DNA of 64,000 bases, taken from contig NZ_AKJT01000033.1 in the NCBI RefSeq assembly GCF_000282195.1, positions 42,110-106,109 of the forward strand, written 5' to 3'. The notes below the pieces were generated by a model, which was not told where the DNA came from, did no database searches, and worked only from the letters and a program-made list of their open reading frames with translations. Of the stretch, positions 24,524 to 33,757 are shown piece after piece. The stretch's first letter is position 1; each line of letters opens with the position of its first letter. The DNA comes from Pseudomonas sp. GM18. GTDB lineage: Bacteria; Pseudomonadota; Gammaproteobacteria; Pseudomonadales; Pseudomonadaceae. The translations under genes and the position numbers were made by a program.

Positions 24524-25773
24524 AGGTCGATGTTCTCGTCGATTCGGCCTTGAATGATGTCCAGGGTGTCTTGGGTGATCAAGCGTGGGAACAGGTTCTC
24601 GGCGATGGTTGCAAACTGGCTGGCGACGCGGCAAATATTGTCAATGATGCCGCCAGCAGTCTCCACTGAGACCTCTGCTTCGTCTGCAAGTCTGAGCATC
24701 GCATCTCGGTCAACCTCCAAGGCCTCGCCCATCACGTCCATCTGATGATAACCGCCCGGTCCCTCGCAGAAAGTCACGTCGTAGGCCGGCGCCAGCCGCC
24801 ATGCACCGGACGGCGACATGACGTAGGCGAAGTTTTTGGGGTGGTCGTCTCGGTTGTTGAACGCGACATTGAAGACGGCACGCTTGAAGGCGATAGCTTT
24901 CTCTCGCACATCGTTAGTGCACATCTGTGTCGCACGCAAGAAGTTGACATAGTCCAAGGACCCCGGTGACTTGTAGTCGGCCCCGGTAAAGGCTGCAAGG
25001 CTTTGCATGGGCACGCGCTGACCGTCTATACGATCAAAGCGTTTACTCGCGAAGGCTGCCAGCCCGCTGGGCAGACTGAAGTGCTGCGTGTCCGGAGTCT
25101 GGATGCCGCACATGCGCAAGCACTCGGCATAGACCATTTCGATAGCACACACCTCGGGATGTTCTTCTTTTGCCGGGAACTTAATCAGCCAGGCTTCAAA
25201 GCCCGGCTTGGCGGCGGTGGTAAAAGATCCATTTTGAGGATCGCGATAGACCAACGCCTTTGGCCTGGCGCCTTGAGGCGAGCCCCCCACCAGCAGCAAC
25301 GTCTGCAGGAATTCCCCACCTTCACCATTGAGAACTTCCTGAATCTCAGCCGCAAGCAGCTCAAGGGGGATATGCGCTTGCGGCTCCTGCCCCTCGGGCG
25401 CCACGGGCTCGAACGACATTGCCCCCATGGCATTGTTGCCAATATAGGCCAGCCGCTCCAGAGGTCCTATGCGTGCTGTGTTGAGGCCGCGGCGCCTGAA
25501 CAACCGGTCCATCAGCAGCATGCCCCAACCGTCAGGCAACGAGTCATAAACAGGCCCTGGCAGGCCCAACTGGTGGGACGGAAAGCCTCGACGTAACTGG
25601 GCCCCCTCCAATGGAAGTGTGTAGGACGACAGCTCAAAACCTCTACTCTTCGCTTCATTGCTGTACTCAAACACAATCTGCGGGCGACCGGTGATGGCGG
25701 TCGTAGACACAAGCGTGCCCCACAGCCAACGTTCACCCCAACCACCGTAGTAGACGTCAACTTGCTCAAGCAT
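24514..25773 (-). CDS. hipA: HipA-like toxin kinase
   Basis: 419 residues from the ATG at 25773 (MLEQVDVYYGGWGERWLWG); the longer frame upstream overlaps hipB out of frame and is discarded. Kinase features: the KRFDRIDGQRVPMQSLA segment, catalytic loop NNRDDHPKNFAYV near residue 306 and the metal site APAYDVTF. HipA proteins phosphorylate aminoacyl-tRNA synthetases (GltX for E. coli HipA) and arrest growth. The ATG overlaps the hipB stop by eight bases (ATGCTTGA), so the two are coupled. Full length; not split into HipS/HipT. Confidence 0.88.
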   Translation of the reverse strand: MLEQVDVYYGGWGERWLWGTLVSTTAITGRPQIVFEYSNEAKSRGFELSSYTLPLEGAQLRRGFPSHQLGLPGPVYDSLPDGWGMLLMDRLFRRRGLNTARIGPLERLAYIGNNAMGAMSFEPVAPEGQEPQAHIPLELLAAEIQEVLNGEGGEFLQTLLLVGGSPQGARPKALVYRDPQNGSFTTAAKPGFEAWLIKFPAKEEHPEVCAIEMVYAECLRMCGIQTPDTQHFSLPSGLAAFASKRFDRIDGQRVPMQSLAAFTGADYKSPGSLDYVNFLRATQMCTNDVREKAIAFKRAVFNVAFNNRDDHPKNFAYVMSPSGAWRLAPAYDVTFCEGPGGYHQMDVMGEALEVDRDAMLRLADEAEVSVETAGGIIDNICRVASQFATIAENLFPRLITQDTLDIIQGRIDENIDLLR

Positions 25774-26083
25774 TGTCGGACTTCCTCTTGGCACGATGAC
25801 GATTGACACTGTTTTCGTATCGGCGAATGTCTTCAAGGCTGTCCAGCTTTGGCAAAAACAGTCCTTCGAGCTCCTTGGTTCGTCCAAGGACCATGGCCAC
25901 ACGGACCACATTCTCGAACCCGACATTGCGCCCAGCTTCGAGGTTGGACACGGTATTGGTCCCGATACCGGCGCGACCGGCCACATCGGCTTGCGTCATC
26001 TGCAGAGCCAGCCGCTCCGTGCGCAGGCGATCGCAGAGTCGCTTGACGATCTCACTCGGCTTACTGAAGCTTAAATCCAACAT
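25766..26083 (-). CDS. hipB: HipB-like antitoxin
   Basis: 105 residues from the ATG at 26083, which has GGAAG seven bases upstream; a codon at 26107 would add eight residues. The XRE helix-turn-helix spans about residues 20-75 (LQMTQADVAGRAGIGTNTVS then NLEAGRNVGFENV). It should neutralise HipA and repress its own operon by binding operators upstream. The basic C-terminus (HRAKRKSDNA) is longer than a bare HTH. Confidence 0.87.
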   Translation of the reverse strand: MLDLSFSKPSEIVKRLCDRLRTERLALQMTQADVAGRAGIGTNTVSNLEAGRNVGFENVVRVAMVLGRTKELEGLFLPKLDSLEDIRRYENSVNRHRAKRKSDNA

Positions 26084-26235
26084 CACGTGTCTTCCGTCGC
26101 TGCACACCGTTTAATACCCAAAATTATAGAATTAACCACAATGCAGTTCAAGGCGCGTAATTCCCTAATCTTGTGCTTTATTCAGGAATTTCCTGTAGTA
26201 CCCACAATTTATTGGAATTAATGCTATTTGTGGGA
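26084..26235. promoter_or_regulatory. Probable hipBA promoter/operator region
   Basis: AT-rich region upstream of hipB with several symmetric elements: TACCCAAAATT at 26115-26125 and TACCCACAATT at 26199-26209 (direct repeat), the palindrome CAGGAATTTCCTG at 26183-26195, and an inverted pair CCCACAA (26201-26207) / TTGTGGG (26228-26234). Multiple operators are usual for HipB-type autorepressors. Which of these is bound cannot be told from sequence. Confidence 0.5.
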
Positions 26236-26508
26236 AGATTCGCCCTGTTGGTAGTTGAGCATCACGTTCGCCAGCCGCAGACCGCGCGCGTCGAGCTCAT
26301 CCAGATCACGCCCGCTCAGGTAGAACGCAAAAGCACCGCGGGGACCCGGATAGTCTGGCCTGATCCTCATTTTGTAGTGAGGCTGCCCGCGAAGGCCACG
26401 ACACGGTTTCAAGCCAAACCTTTGCATTCCCCGCAACACAGAATTGTCATCATTTCATTTGATAGCCCGCTAACGAAAGGTGCATGCTAGAGGGCTTGCT
26501 CCTGGCTT
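26236..26508. other. Border stretch between hipBA and the efflux operon
   Basis: A minus-strand frame at 26224-26439 (71 codons, containing AFAFYLSGRDLDELDARGLR) is open but its ATG has no ribosome site, and the peptide looks like the end of a larger protein. I cannot name it. No other gene is supported here. The junction between accessory and core DNA seems to lie in this stretch. Confidence 0.35.
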
Positions 26509-26509
26509 A

Positions 26510-26526
26510 TATCATTCCGAATGATA
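26510..26526. promoter_or_regulatory. Palindrome upstream of mexE
   Basis: TATCATT-CCG-AATGATA, two perfect 7-bp arms with a 3-bp spacer, 83 bp upstream of the mexE start. It does not look like the nod-box type site used by MexT. It could bind a TetR- or MarR-type dimer controlling the efflux operon. Confidence 0.4.
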
Positions 26527-26608
26527 GTTACCTTTGCCTCGTTCGATTCGTTTGATACCGCCCCGCCAAGCATTATCCGCCCATCTCAATACATTGGCGG
26601 ATGCATCC

Positions 26609-27862
26609 ATGGAACAGTCACTCAAACATTTGCGCTTCCCCTTGGCCCTGTTGGCCGTGCTGGTGATGAGCGCCTGCGGCAAGACCCCGGACGCAGCCGC
26701 CACCATGCCTGCGGCCAAAGTCAGTGTGGCCAAGGTGCTGGAGCAGCCGGTCAACGAGTGGGACGAATTCACCGGGCGCCTGGAAGCGCCGGAAACGGTA
26801 GAGATTCGTCCACGGGTCTCCGGCCAGATCGATGACGTAACCTTCACCGAAGGCGCATTGGTCAAGAAAGGCGATCTGTTGTTCCAGATCGACCCGCGTC
26901 CATTCCAGGCTGAGGTGCGCCGCCTCGAAGCCCTGGTTGCACAAGCTCGCGCCACGGCCACCCGCAGTGAAAACGAAGCCCAGCGCGGTGAACGCCTGCG
27001 CACCAGCAACGCGATTTCCGCCGAACTTGCCGACTCACGCACCAGTGCCGCTCAAGAGGCTCGCGCCGCCGTCGGTGCACTCCAGGCGCAACTGGACCTG
27101 GCCAAACTGAACCTGAGCTTCACCCGTGTCACGGCCCCTATCAGCGGTCGTGTCAGCCGTGCGGAAATCACCGCCGGCAACCTGGTGACCGCCGATACCA
27201 CCGCGCTGACCAGCGTAGTGTCCACTGACAAGGTCTACGCCTACTTCGACGCCGACGAGCGTGTATTCCTCAAATACACCCAGCTCGCCCGCCAGGGTCA
27301 ACGCGGCGCCGCTACCCCGGTTTACATGGGCCTGTCGAATGAAGACGGCAACCCGCACCAGGGCCAGATGAATTTCGTCGATAACCAGGTCAACCCGAAG
27401 ACCGGCACCATCCGCGGTCGTGCGGTGTTCGACAACAGCGACGGCACCTACACCCCGGGTCTTTATGCACGCCTGAAACTGGTGGGCAGCGGCACCTACT
27501 CCGCGGTGTTGATCAACGACGAAGCGGTCGGTACCGACCTGGGTAAAAAGTTCGTGCTGGTGATGGATGCCGACAACAAAACGGCTTACCGCCCCGTCGA
27601 ACTGGGTCCGAAAATCGAAGGTTTGCGCATCGTGCGCAGCGGCCTGAACAAAGACGACACCATCATCGTCAAGGGCTTGCAACGGGTTCGCCCTGGCTCA
27701 CCGGTCACCCCTGAAGTGATCCCGATGGCCAGCAAGGAAACCCTCGCGGCACTCGCTCAACAACGACAAGCGCTGGAAGCCAGCAACCTGCCCCAAGTCG
27801 CACCTGCCAAGGTCGCGCCGGGTACGGTTGTGAAACTGGCTGCTGCGACTCCACGCGGTTAA
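26609..27862 (+). CDS. mexE: RND efflux periplasmic adaptor, MexE-like
   Basis: 417 residues from the ATG at 26609; the open frame extends 25 codons upstream without a signal sequence. The N-terminus has a hydrophobic segment and lipobox LVMSAC with Cys23, so the protein is a lipid-anchored periplasmic adaptor. Barrel-sandwich and hairpin regions follow (RVSGQIDDVTFTEGALVKKG, then LSFTRVTAPISGRVSRAEIT). It bridges the inner-membrane pump and the outer-membrane channel encoded downstream with 12-bp spacing. MexE versus a related adaptor is judged on the operon and motif resemblance. Confidence 0.85.
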   Translation: MEQSLKHLRFPLALLAVLVMSACGKTPDAAATMPAAKVSVAKVLEQPVNEWDEFTGRLEAPETVEIRPRVSGQIDDVTFTEGALVKKGDLLFQIDPRPFQAEVRRLEALVAQARATATRSENEAQRGERLRTSNAISAELADSRTSAAQEARAAVGALQAQLDLAKLNLSFTRVTAPISGRVSRAEITAGNLVTADTTALTSVVSTDKVYAYFDADERVFLKYTQLARQGQRGAATPVYMGLSNEDGNPHQGQMNFVDNQVNPKTGTIRGRAVFDNSDGTYTPGLYARLKLVGSGTYSAVLINDEAVGTDLGKKFVLVMDADNKTAYRPVELGPKIEGLRIVRSGLNKDDTIIVKGLQRVRPGSPVTPEVIPMASKETLAALAQQRQALEASNLPQVAPAKVAPGTVVKLAAATPRG

Positions 27863-27874
27863 GGGGCAACTCCG

Positions 27875-30800
27875 ATGAATTTTTCCCAATTCTTCATTTC
27901 ACGGCCGATCTTTGCAGCGGTACTGTCGCTGCTGATCCTGATCGCCGGCGCCATCTCGCTGTTCCAGTTGCCGATCAGCGAATACCCGGAAGTGGTGCCA
28001 CCGACCGTGGTGGTCCGTGCCAACTTCCCCGGTGCCAACCCTAAAGTCATCGGTGAAACCGTGGCCGCTCCGCTGGAGCAAGCCATCACCGGCGTCGAGA
28101 ACATGCTGTACATGTCCTCGCAGTCCACCGCTGACGGCAAGATCACCCTGACCATCACCTTCGCCCTGGGCACCGATCTGGACAACGCGCAGGTGCAGGT
28201 GCAAAACCGCGTGACGCGTTCCGAGCCCAAGCTTCCCGAGGAAGTGACGCGCATCGGTATCACCGTCGACAAGGCATCGCCCGACCTGACCATGGTTGTG
28301 CACTTGACCTCGCCGGACAAACGCTACGACATGCTCTACCTGTCCAACTACGCCTTGCTCAACATCAAGGATGAGCTGGCGCGTCTGGGCGGTGTCGGTG
28401 ATGTGCAACTGTTCGGCATGGGCGATTACTCGCTGCGGGTGTGGCTCGATCCGAACAAGACCGCTTCGCGTAACCTGACCGCGACCGATGTGGTCACCGC
28501 GATTCGTGAACAGAACCGTCAAGTGGCGGCCGGTGCCCTGGGTGCTCCGCCTGCACCGAATGCCACGGCATTCCAGCTGTCGGTCAACACTCAAGGCCGT
28601 CTGGTGTCCGAGGAAGAGTTCGAGAACATCATCGTTCGCGCTGGCGAAAATGGTGAGATCACTCGCCTCAAAGACATCGCTCGTGTCGAACTCGGCTCCA
28701 GCCAGTACGCCCTGCGCTCCTTGCTGAACAACCAGCCGGCGGTGGCGATCCCGATCTTCCAGCGCCCAGGCTCCAACGCGATCCAGATCTCCAACGACGT
28801 TCGGGCGAAAATGGCCGAGCTGAAGAAGAACTTCCCGGAAGGCATGGACTTCAGCATCGTCTATGACCCGACGATCTTCGTGCGCGGCTCCATCGAGGCA
28901 GTGGTTCACACCCTCTTCGAAGCGCTGATCCTGGTTGTGCTGGTGGTGATCCTGTTCCTGCAAACCTGGCGCGCCTCGATCATCCCGTTGGTGGCGGTGC
29001 CGGTTTCGCTGATCGGTACGTTTGCCGTGATGCACCTGTTCGGCTTCTCGTTGAACGCCCTGTCGCTGTTCGGACTGGTATTAGCCATCGGTATCGTGGT
29101 CGACGATGCGATCGTGGTGGTGGAGAACGTCGAGCGAAACATCGGGCTCGGACTCACCCCGGTAGAAGCCACCAAGCGTGCGATGCGTGAAGTGACCGGC
29201 CCGATCATCGCAACGGCACTGGTGCTGTGTGCGGTGTTTATCCCGGCCGCGTTCATCTCCGGCTTGACCGGTCAGTTCTACAAACAGTTCGCCCTGACGA
29301 TTGCGATTTCGACCGTGATCTCGGCTTTCAACTCGCTGACCTTGTCCCCTGCCCTGGCCGCCGTGTTGCTCAAAAGCCATGACGCGCCGAAGGACCGTTT
29401 CTCCAAGGTTCTGGACAAGATCTTCGGCGGCTGGTTGTTCCGTCCGTTCAACCGCTTCTTCGATCGGGCCAGCCATGGCTATGTCGGCACCGTGGGCCGG
29501 GTTATCCGCAGCAGCGGTATCGCCCTGCTGCTGTACGCAGGCTTGATGGTGTTGACCTTCTTCGGTTTCTCCAACACGCCGACCGGTTTCGTACCCGGCC
29601 AGGACAAGCAATACCTGGTAGCGTTCGCGCAACTGCCGGATGCCGCGAGCCTGGACCGTACCGAAGACGTGATCAAGCGTATGTCCGACCTGGCCCTGAA
29701 ACAGCCTGGCGTCGAAAGCGCGGTGGCCTTCCCCGGCCTGTCGATCAACGGTTTCACCAACAGCCCCAACGCCGGCATCGTGTTCGTCACCCTGAAACCG
29801 TTCGACGAGCGTAAGGATCCGAGCATGTCCGCCGGTGCGATTGCCGGTGCGTTGAACGGCCAGTACGCCGGGATTCAGGAAGCCTATATGGCGATCTTCC
29901 CGCCGCCACCGGTACAAGGCCTGGGGACCATTGGTGGTTTCCGCCTGCAGATCGAAGACCGGGGCAACCTGGGCTATGACGAGCTGTACAAAGAAACCAT
30001 GAACATCATCGCCAAGAGCCGCAGCGTGCCGGAACTGGCCGGTCTGTTCACCAGCTACACCGTGAACGTGCCGCAGGTCGATGCCGCCATCGACCGGGAA
30101 AAAGCCAAGACTCACGGCGTGGCTGTCAGCGACATCTTCGACACCCTGCAGATCTACCTGGGTTCGTTGTATGCCAACGACTTCAACCGCTTCGGTCGCA
30201 CCTATCAGGTCAACGTTCAGGCTGAGCAGCAGTTCCGCCTCGAATCGGACCAGATCGGTCAGCTGAAAGTGCGTAACAACCGTGGCGAGATGATCCCGTT
30301 GGCGACCTTCATCAAGGTCAGCGACACCTCAGGGCCAGACCGCGTGATGCACTACAACGGCTTCATCACCGCTGAAATCAACGGTGCGGCAGCCCCAGGC
30401 TACAGCTCCGGCCAAGCCGAGAAAGCCATCGAGAAACTGCTCAAGGATGAACTTCCGAACGGCATGACCTACGAGTGGACCGACCTGACCTACCAGCAGA
30501 TTCTGTCCGGCAACACCGCGTTGTTCGTGTTCCCGCTCTGCGTACTACTGGCGTTCCTGGTACTCGCGGCTCAATACGAAAGCTGGAGCCTGCCACTGGC
30601 GGTGATCCTGATCGTACCGATGACCCTGCTGTCGGCCATTACCGGGGTGATTGCCTCGGGCGGCGACAACAACATCTTTACCCAGATCGGCTTGATCGTA
30701 CTGGTGGGACTGGCCTGTAAGAACGCGATTCTGATCGTCGAGTTTGCCAAGGATAAACAGGAAGAAGGTCTCGGCCCGCTGGCAGCGGTTCTGGAAGCCT

Positions 30801-31054
30801 GCCGTCTGCGTCTGCGGCCGATCCTGATGACCTCCTTCGCGTTCATCATGGGTGTTGTGCCACTGGTCTTCTCCAGCGGCGCCGGTGCCGAAATGCGTCA
30901 CGCCATGGGTGTGGCAGTGTTCTCCGGGATGCTCGGGGTGACCTTCTTCGGTCTGTTGCTGACGCCGGTGTTCTACGTACTGATTCGCAACTTTGTGGAG
31001 CGCGGTGAAGCGCGCAAAGCGGCCAAGCACCTGAAACTGGAGGCGCAACAATGA
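27875..31054 (+). CDS. mexF: RND multidrug efflux transporter, MexF-like
   Basis: 1059 residues, the HAE1 family length. Starts MNFSQFFISRPIFAAVLSLL, with AAGGGG upstream of the ATG. TM4 carries the proton-relay VVDDAIVVVENVERN; the second half has GLACKNAILIVEFAKD. Two large periplasmic loops are present. Inner-membrane proton antiporter exporting drugs and aromatic metabolites; P. aeruginosa MexF handles chloramphenicol, quinolones and quinolone-signal precursors. Overlaps the downstream channel gene by four bases. Confidence 0.9.
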   Translation: MNFSQFFISRPIFAAVLSLLILIAGAISLFQLPISEYPEVVPPTVVVRANFPGANPKVIGETVAAPLEQAITGVENMLYMSSQSTADGKITLTITFALGTDLDNAQVQVQNRVTRSEPKLPEEVTRIGITVDKASPDLTMVVHLTSPDKRYDMLYLSNYALLNIKDELARLGGVGDVQLFGMGDYSLRVWLDPNKTASRNLTATDVVTAIREQNRQVAAGALGAPPAPNATAFQLSVNTQGRLVSEEEFENIIVRAGENGEITRLKDIARVELGSSQYALRSLLNNQPAVAIPIFQRPGSNAIQISNDVRAKMAELKKNFPEGMDFSIVYDPTIFVRGSIEAVVHTLFEALILVVLVVILFLQTWRASIIPLVAVPVSLIGTFAVMHLFGFSLNALSLFGLVLAIGIVVDDAIVVVENVERNIGLGLTPVEATKRAMREVTGPIIATALVLCAVFIPAAFISGLTGQFYKQFALTIAISTVISAFNSLTLSPALAAVLLKSHDAPKDRFSKVLDKIFGGWLFRPFNRFFDRASHGYVGTVGRVIRSSGIALLLYAGLMVLTFFGFSNTPTGFVPGQDKQYLVAFAQLPDAASLDRTEDVIKRMSDLALKQPGVESAVAFPGLSINGFTNSPNAGIVFVTLKPFDERKDPSMSAGAIAGALNGQYAGIQEAYMAIFPPPPVQGLGTIGGFRLQIEDRGNLGYDELYKETMNIIAKSRSVPELAGLFTSYTVNVPQVDAAIDREKAKTHGVAVSDIFDTLQIYLGSLYANDFNRFGRTYQVNVQAEQQFRLESDQIGQLKVRNNRGEMIPLATFIKVSDTSGPDRVMHYNGFITAEINGAAAPGYSSGQAEKAIEKLLKDELPNGMTYEWTDLTYQQILSGNTALFVFPLCVLLAFLVLAAQYESWSLPLAVILIVPMTLLSAITGVIASGGDNNIFTQIGLIVLVGLACKNAILIVEFAKDKQEEGLGPLAAVLEACRLRLRPILMTSFAFIMGVVPLVFSSGAGAEMRHAMGVAVFSGMLGVTFFGLLLTPVFYVLIRNFVERGEARKAAKHLKLEAQQ

Positions 31055-32472
31055 GCCTGAAAGCCTTCCTGCCGAGCCTGCTGGTACTGGCCCTGAGTGC
31101 CTGTGCCGTCGGCCCGGACTACAAAACCCCAGCCACCGAGGCGGCCAACATCACGACCGCCACCGATGGCAGCGCTGGTCAGAAGAACTTTGACCGCGCC
31201 CGTTTCGAAGGCATCTGGTGGCAGCAATTCGACGATCCAACCCTCAACCAGTTGGTGAAGCAATCCTTGCAAGGCAACCGTGATTTGCGCGTGGCCTTCG
31301 CCCGCTGGAAAGCGGCCCGGGCGATTCGCGATGACGCCAGCAATGACGCCATGCCGACCATCACCAGCCGCGCTAGCAGCAATCTGGGCAAGGGACAGAT
31401 TCCCGGCCAGACCAGCAAACGGGTCAACACTGAACGTTATGACCTGGGCCTGGACATGGCCTGGGAACTGGACTTGTTCGGTCGCATCCAGCGCAACCTG
31501 GAATCCAGCGACGCCGAACAGCAAGCGGCCGAAGCCGATCTTTACCAACTGCAAGTCACCATGATTGCCGAACTGGTGGATGCCTATGGCCAACTGCGCG
31601 GCGCACAACTGCGGGAAAAGATCGCCCTGGCCAACCTGAACAACCAGCAGGAGTCACGCAAGATCACCGAAAGCCTGCGTGATGCCGGTGTCGGCGATCA
31701 GCTGGACGTGGTTCGCGCCGATGCGCGCCTGGCGTCTGTCGAAGCCAGCGTGCCGCAACTGCAGGCCGAACAGGTTCGTCAGCGCAACCGCATCGCCACC
31801 CTGCTGGGTGAACGTCCGGACAAACTGACCGTCGACCTGAGTCCAAAAGACTTGCCGGCGATCGCCAAGGCACTGCCGATCGGTGATCCGGGTGAACTGC
31901 TGCAACGGCGTCCGGACATCCGCAGCGCCGAACGCAAGCTGGCGGCTGCCACCGCGCGTATCGGCGTGGCCAAGGCTGATTTGTTCCCTCGAGTGAGCCT
32001 CAGCGGCTTCCTCGGCTTCACCGCCGGGCGTGGTTCGCAAATCGGCTCGTCGGCGGCCAATGCCTGGGCACTGGGCCCAAGCATTACCTGGGCGGCGTTC
32101 GACCTGGGCAGCGTGCGCGCCCGATTGCGCGGCGCCGATGCTGAAGCCGAAGGCGCCCTGGCGACCTACGAGCAGAAAGTACTGTTGGCATTGGAAGAGT
32201 CGGAAAACGCTTTCAGCGATTACGGCAAACGCCAGCAGCGCCTGATTTCGCTGATTCGTCAAAGCGAATCAAGCCGCGCCGCTGCGGACCTCGCCGACAT
32301 TCGCTACCGCGAAGGCACCGTGGACTTCCTCGTCCTGCTCGATGCTCAGCGTGAGCGTCTGGCAGCCGAAGACACCCAGGCCCAGGCCGAAGTCGATTTG
32401 TACCGCGGCATCGTCGCGATCTACAAAGCCCTCGGCGGCGGCTGGCAGCCAGAGACGGTCGCCAGCAAGTAA
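31051..32472 (+). CDS. oprN: RND outer-membrane channel lipoprotein, OprN-like
   Basis: 473 residues. Signal peptide and lipobox (LVLALSAC, Cys18) followed by VGPDYKTPA, the standard N-terminus of the NodT/OprM group. Two OEP repeats form the trimeric beta-barrel and alpha-tunnel. Start overlaps the mexF stop as ATGA. Completes the tripartite pump with the two upstream genes. No mexS or mexT homologue lies directly beside the operon in this window. Confidence 0.88.
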   Translation: MSLKAFLPSLLVLALSACAVGPDYKTPATEAANITTATDGSAGQKNFDRARFEGIWWQQFDDPTLNQLVKQSLQGNRDLRVAFARWKAARAIRDDASNDAMPTITSRASSNLGKGQIPGQTSKRVNTERYDLGLDMAWELDLFGRIQRNLESSDAEQQAAEADLYQLQVTMIAELVDAYGQLRGAQLREKIALANLNNQQESRKITESLRDAGVGDQLDVVRADARLASVEASVPQLQAEQVRQRNRIATLLGERPDKLTVDLSPKDLPAIAKALPIGDPGELLQRRPDIRSAERKLAAATARIGVAKADLFPRVSLSGFLGFTAGRGSQIGSSAANAWALGPSITWAAFDLGSVRARLRGADAEAEGALATYEQKVLLALEESENAFSDYGKRQQRLISLIRQSESSRAAADLADIRYREGTVDFLVLLDAQRERLAAEDTQAQAEVDLYRGIVAIYKALGGGWQPETVASK

Positions 32473-32520
32473 TGCTTTAACGTGCCCCTTTGGTTGGCCG
32501 CAACCCAACCAAATTCCTTG

Positions 32521-32553
32521 CCCCGCGCCTCATTCGGTCGCGGGGCTTTTTTT
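32521..32553 (+). terminator. Intrinsic terminator after oprN
   Basis: CCCCGCG (32521-32527) pairs with CGCGGGG (32539-32545) across an 11-base loop, followed by CTTTTTTT. Lies 48 bp after the oprN stop and 33 bp before the end of the convergent leftward operon, and has no A-run on the other side, so it acts on the rightward transcript. Confidence 0.88.
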
Positions 32554-32586
32554 GTCTGCATGCCGTGCCAGAAACAATCACAGGGG

Positions 32587-33552
32587 CTAATGGGTTGCCT
32601 CGGAGTCTCGGTTTTCCATGACGGTTACCGTGGCAGTGGTCCCTGCGCGCAGGCGGTTTTTGGCGATATAGTCGGCGTCGATCTGTATCCGCACCGGCAC
32701 CCGTTGCGCCAGTTTGACCCAGGTGTAACTGGGGTTGATGTTGGCCAGCAGGCGACTGCCGGGGGAGTTCTCACGGTCGGCGATAGCAAAGGCAATGCTT
32801 TGCACGGTGCCGCCGAAGGTCTCGCCGCTCATCAACTCGACCCTGACCCGATCGCCCTCCTCAATTCGTGGCAGTTTTGTTTCTTCAAAGTAGCCACTGA
32901 TATAAAACGAGTCGCTGTCCACCAGTGCCAACAATGCGCCCCCGGCAGTGGCGTAATCCCCCTGGCGAGTCAGCAGGTTGGTCACGTAACCGCTGACAGG
33001 CGCTGCAACCCGCGTGCGCTGCAAGTCCAGTTCGGCCTGGGTCAAAGCGGCGATCGACAGCTGCACGTTGGCCTGTGCCAGGCCCAGATTGGCCTGATTG
33101 CGCAACAGCTCCGCCTGCGCCACAGCCACTTCGGTACTGGATTTTTCCCATTCTTCGCCGGAGATCGCGAAACGCTGTTTGAGGGTTCGACGGCGACGCT
33201 CTTCGCTTTGACGCTGCCTGAGCAGCGCTTCACTGGAGACAATCGTCGCTTCGGACTGGCCAAGCGTGGCTTTGGCGACTTCCACCGCACGCTTGGCATG
33301 CTCCACCGCCAGCGTATAACGCGCCGGGTCGATTTCCAGCAGCAACTGGCCTTTCTCGACACGCTGGTTGTCTTGCACGCTCAGGCTGACGATGCGCCCC
33401 GAGACATCGGCGGACAACGTCACCACATCGGCGCGAACCCGTGCATCGCGAGTCCAGGGGGCGCGGGTGTAATGCTCCCAGGCGAACCAGCCGAGGATGA
33501 CGGCCAGCACTACCACCGCCAGGGTCGCGAGTCGGGCAAGGATCGTCTTCAA
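32587..33552 (-). CDS. HlyD-family membrane-fusion protein, AaeA/EmrA-like
   Basis: 321 residues, apparent TTG start with GGAG about ten bases upstream. One N-terminal membrane anchor (ATLAVVVLAVILGWFAWEHY), then a biotinyl-lipoyl-like segment (ADVSGRIVSLSVQDNQRVEK), a coiled coil and a second half-lipoyl segment (TRVAAPVSGYVTNLLTRQGD). It carries substrates from an inner-membrane FUSC transporter across the periplasm. Last gene of the FUSC-DUF1656-HlyD operon, an arrangement seen for aromatic-acid and fusaric-acid efflux. Confidence 0.87.
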   Translation of the reverse strand: MKTILARLATLAVVVLAVILGWFAWEHYTRAPWTRDARVRADVVTLSADVSGRIVSLSVQDNQRVEKGQLLLEIDPARYTLAVEHAKRAVEVAKATLGQSEATIVSSEALLRQRQSEERRRRTLKQRFAISGEEWEKSSTEVAVAQAELLRNQANLGLAQANVQLSIAALTQAELDLQRTRVAAPVSGYVTNLLTRQGDYATAGGALLALVDSDSFYISGYFEETKLPRIEEGDRVRVELMSGETFGGTVQSIAFAIADRENSPGSRLLANINPSYTWVKLAQRVPVRIQIDADYIAKNRLRAGTTATVTVMENRDSEATH

Positions 33553-33556
33553 GGCG

Positions 33557-33757
33557 TCAGGCTCCCATCACCAGGATCAACGTTGCGCAAACGCAGGCAT
33601 ACAACGCGCCTTCGAACAGCGCCTCATGCCAGACAAACCGCAGTACCCCGAAGCGGCGCAAGATCCAGTCCAACAGCAGAAAAATCGGAAAGGCCAGCAG
33701 CAGGGCCTGGGCGATTGGCGGCAGATAGACGCCGCCCAACTCCAGATCAATGGGCAA
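33557..33757 (-). CDS. DUF1656 small membrane protein, AaeX-like
   Basis: 66 residues with two hydrophobic helices (PPIAQALLLAFPIFLLLDWI and ALYACVCATLILVMGA). The TTG start at 33757 has AAGGAG about nine to ten bases upstream and overlaps the end of the FUSC gene by 11 bases. DUF1656 proteins occur almost always between FUSC and HlyD genes in aae-type pumps; they are thought to assist the pump but the mechanism is unknown. Confidence 0.87.
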   Translation of the reverse strand: MPIDLELGGVYLPPIAQALLLAFPIFLLLDWILRRFGVLRFVWHEALFEGALYACVCATLILVMGA

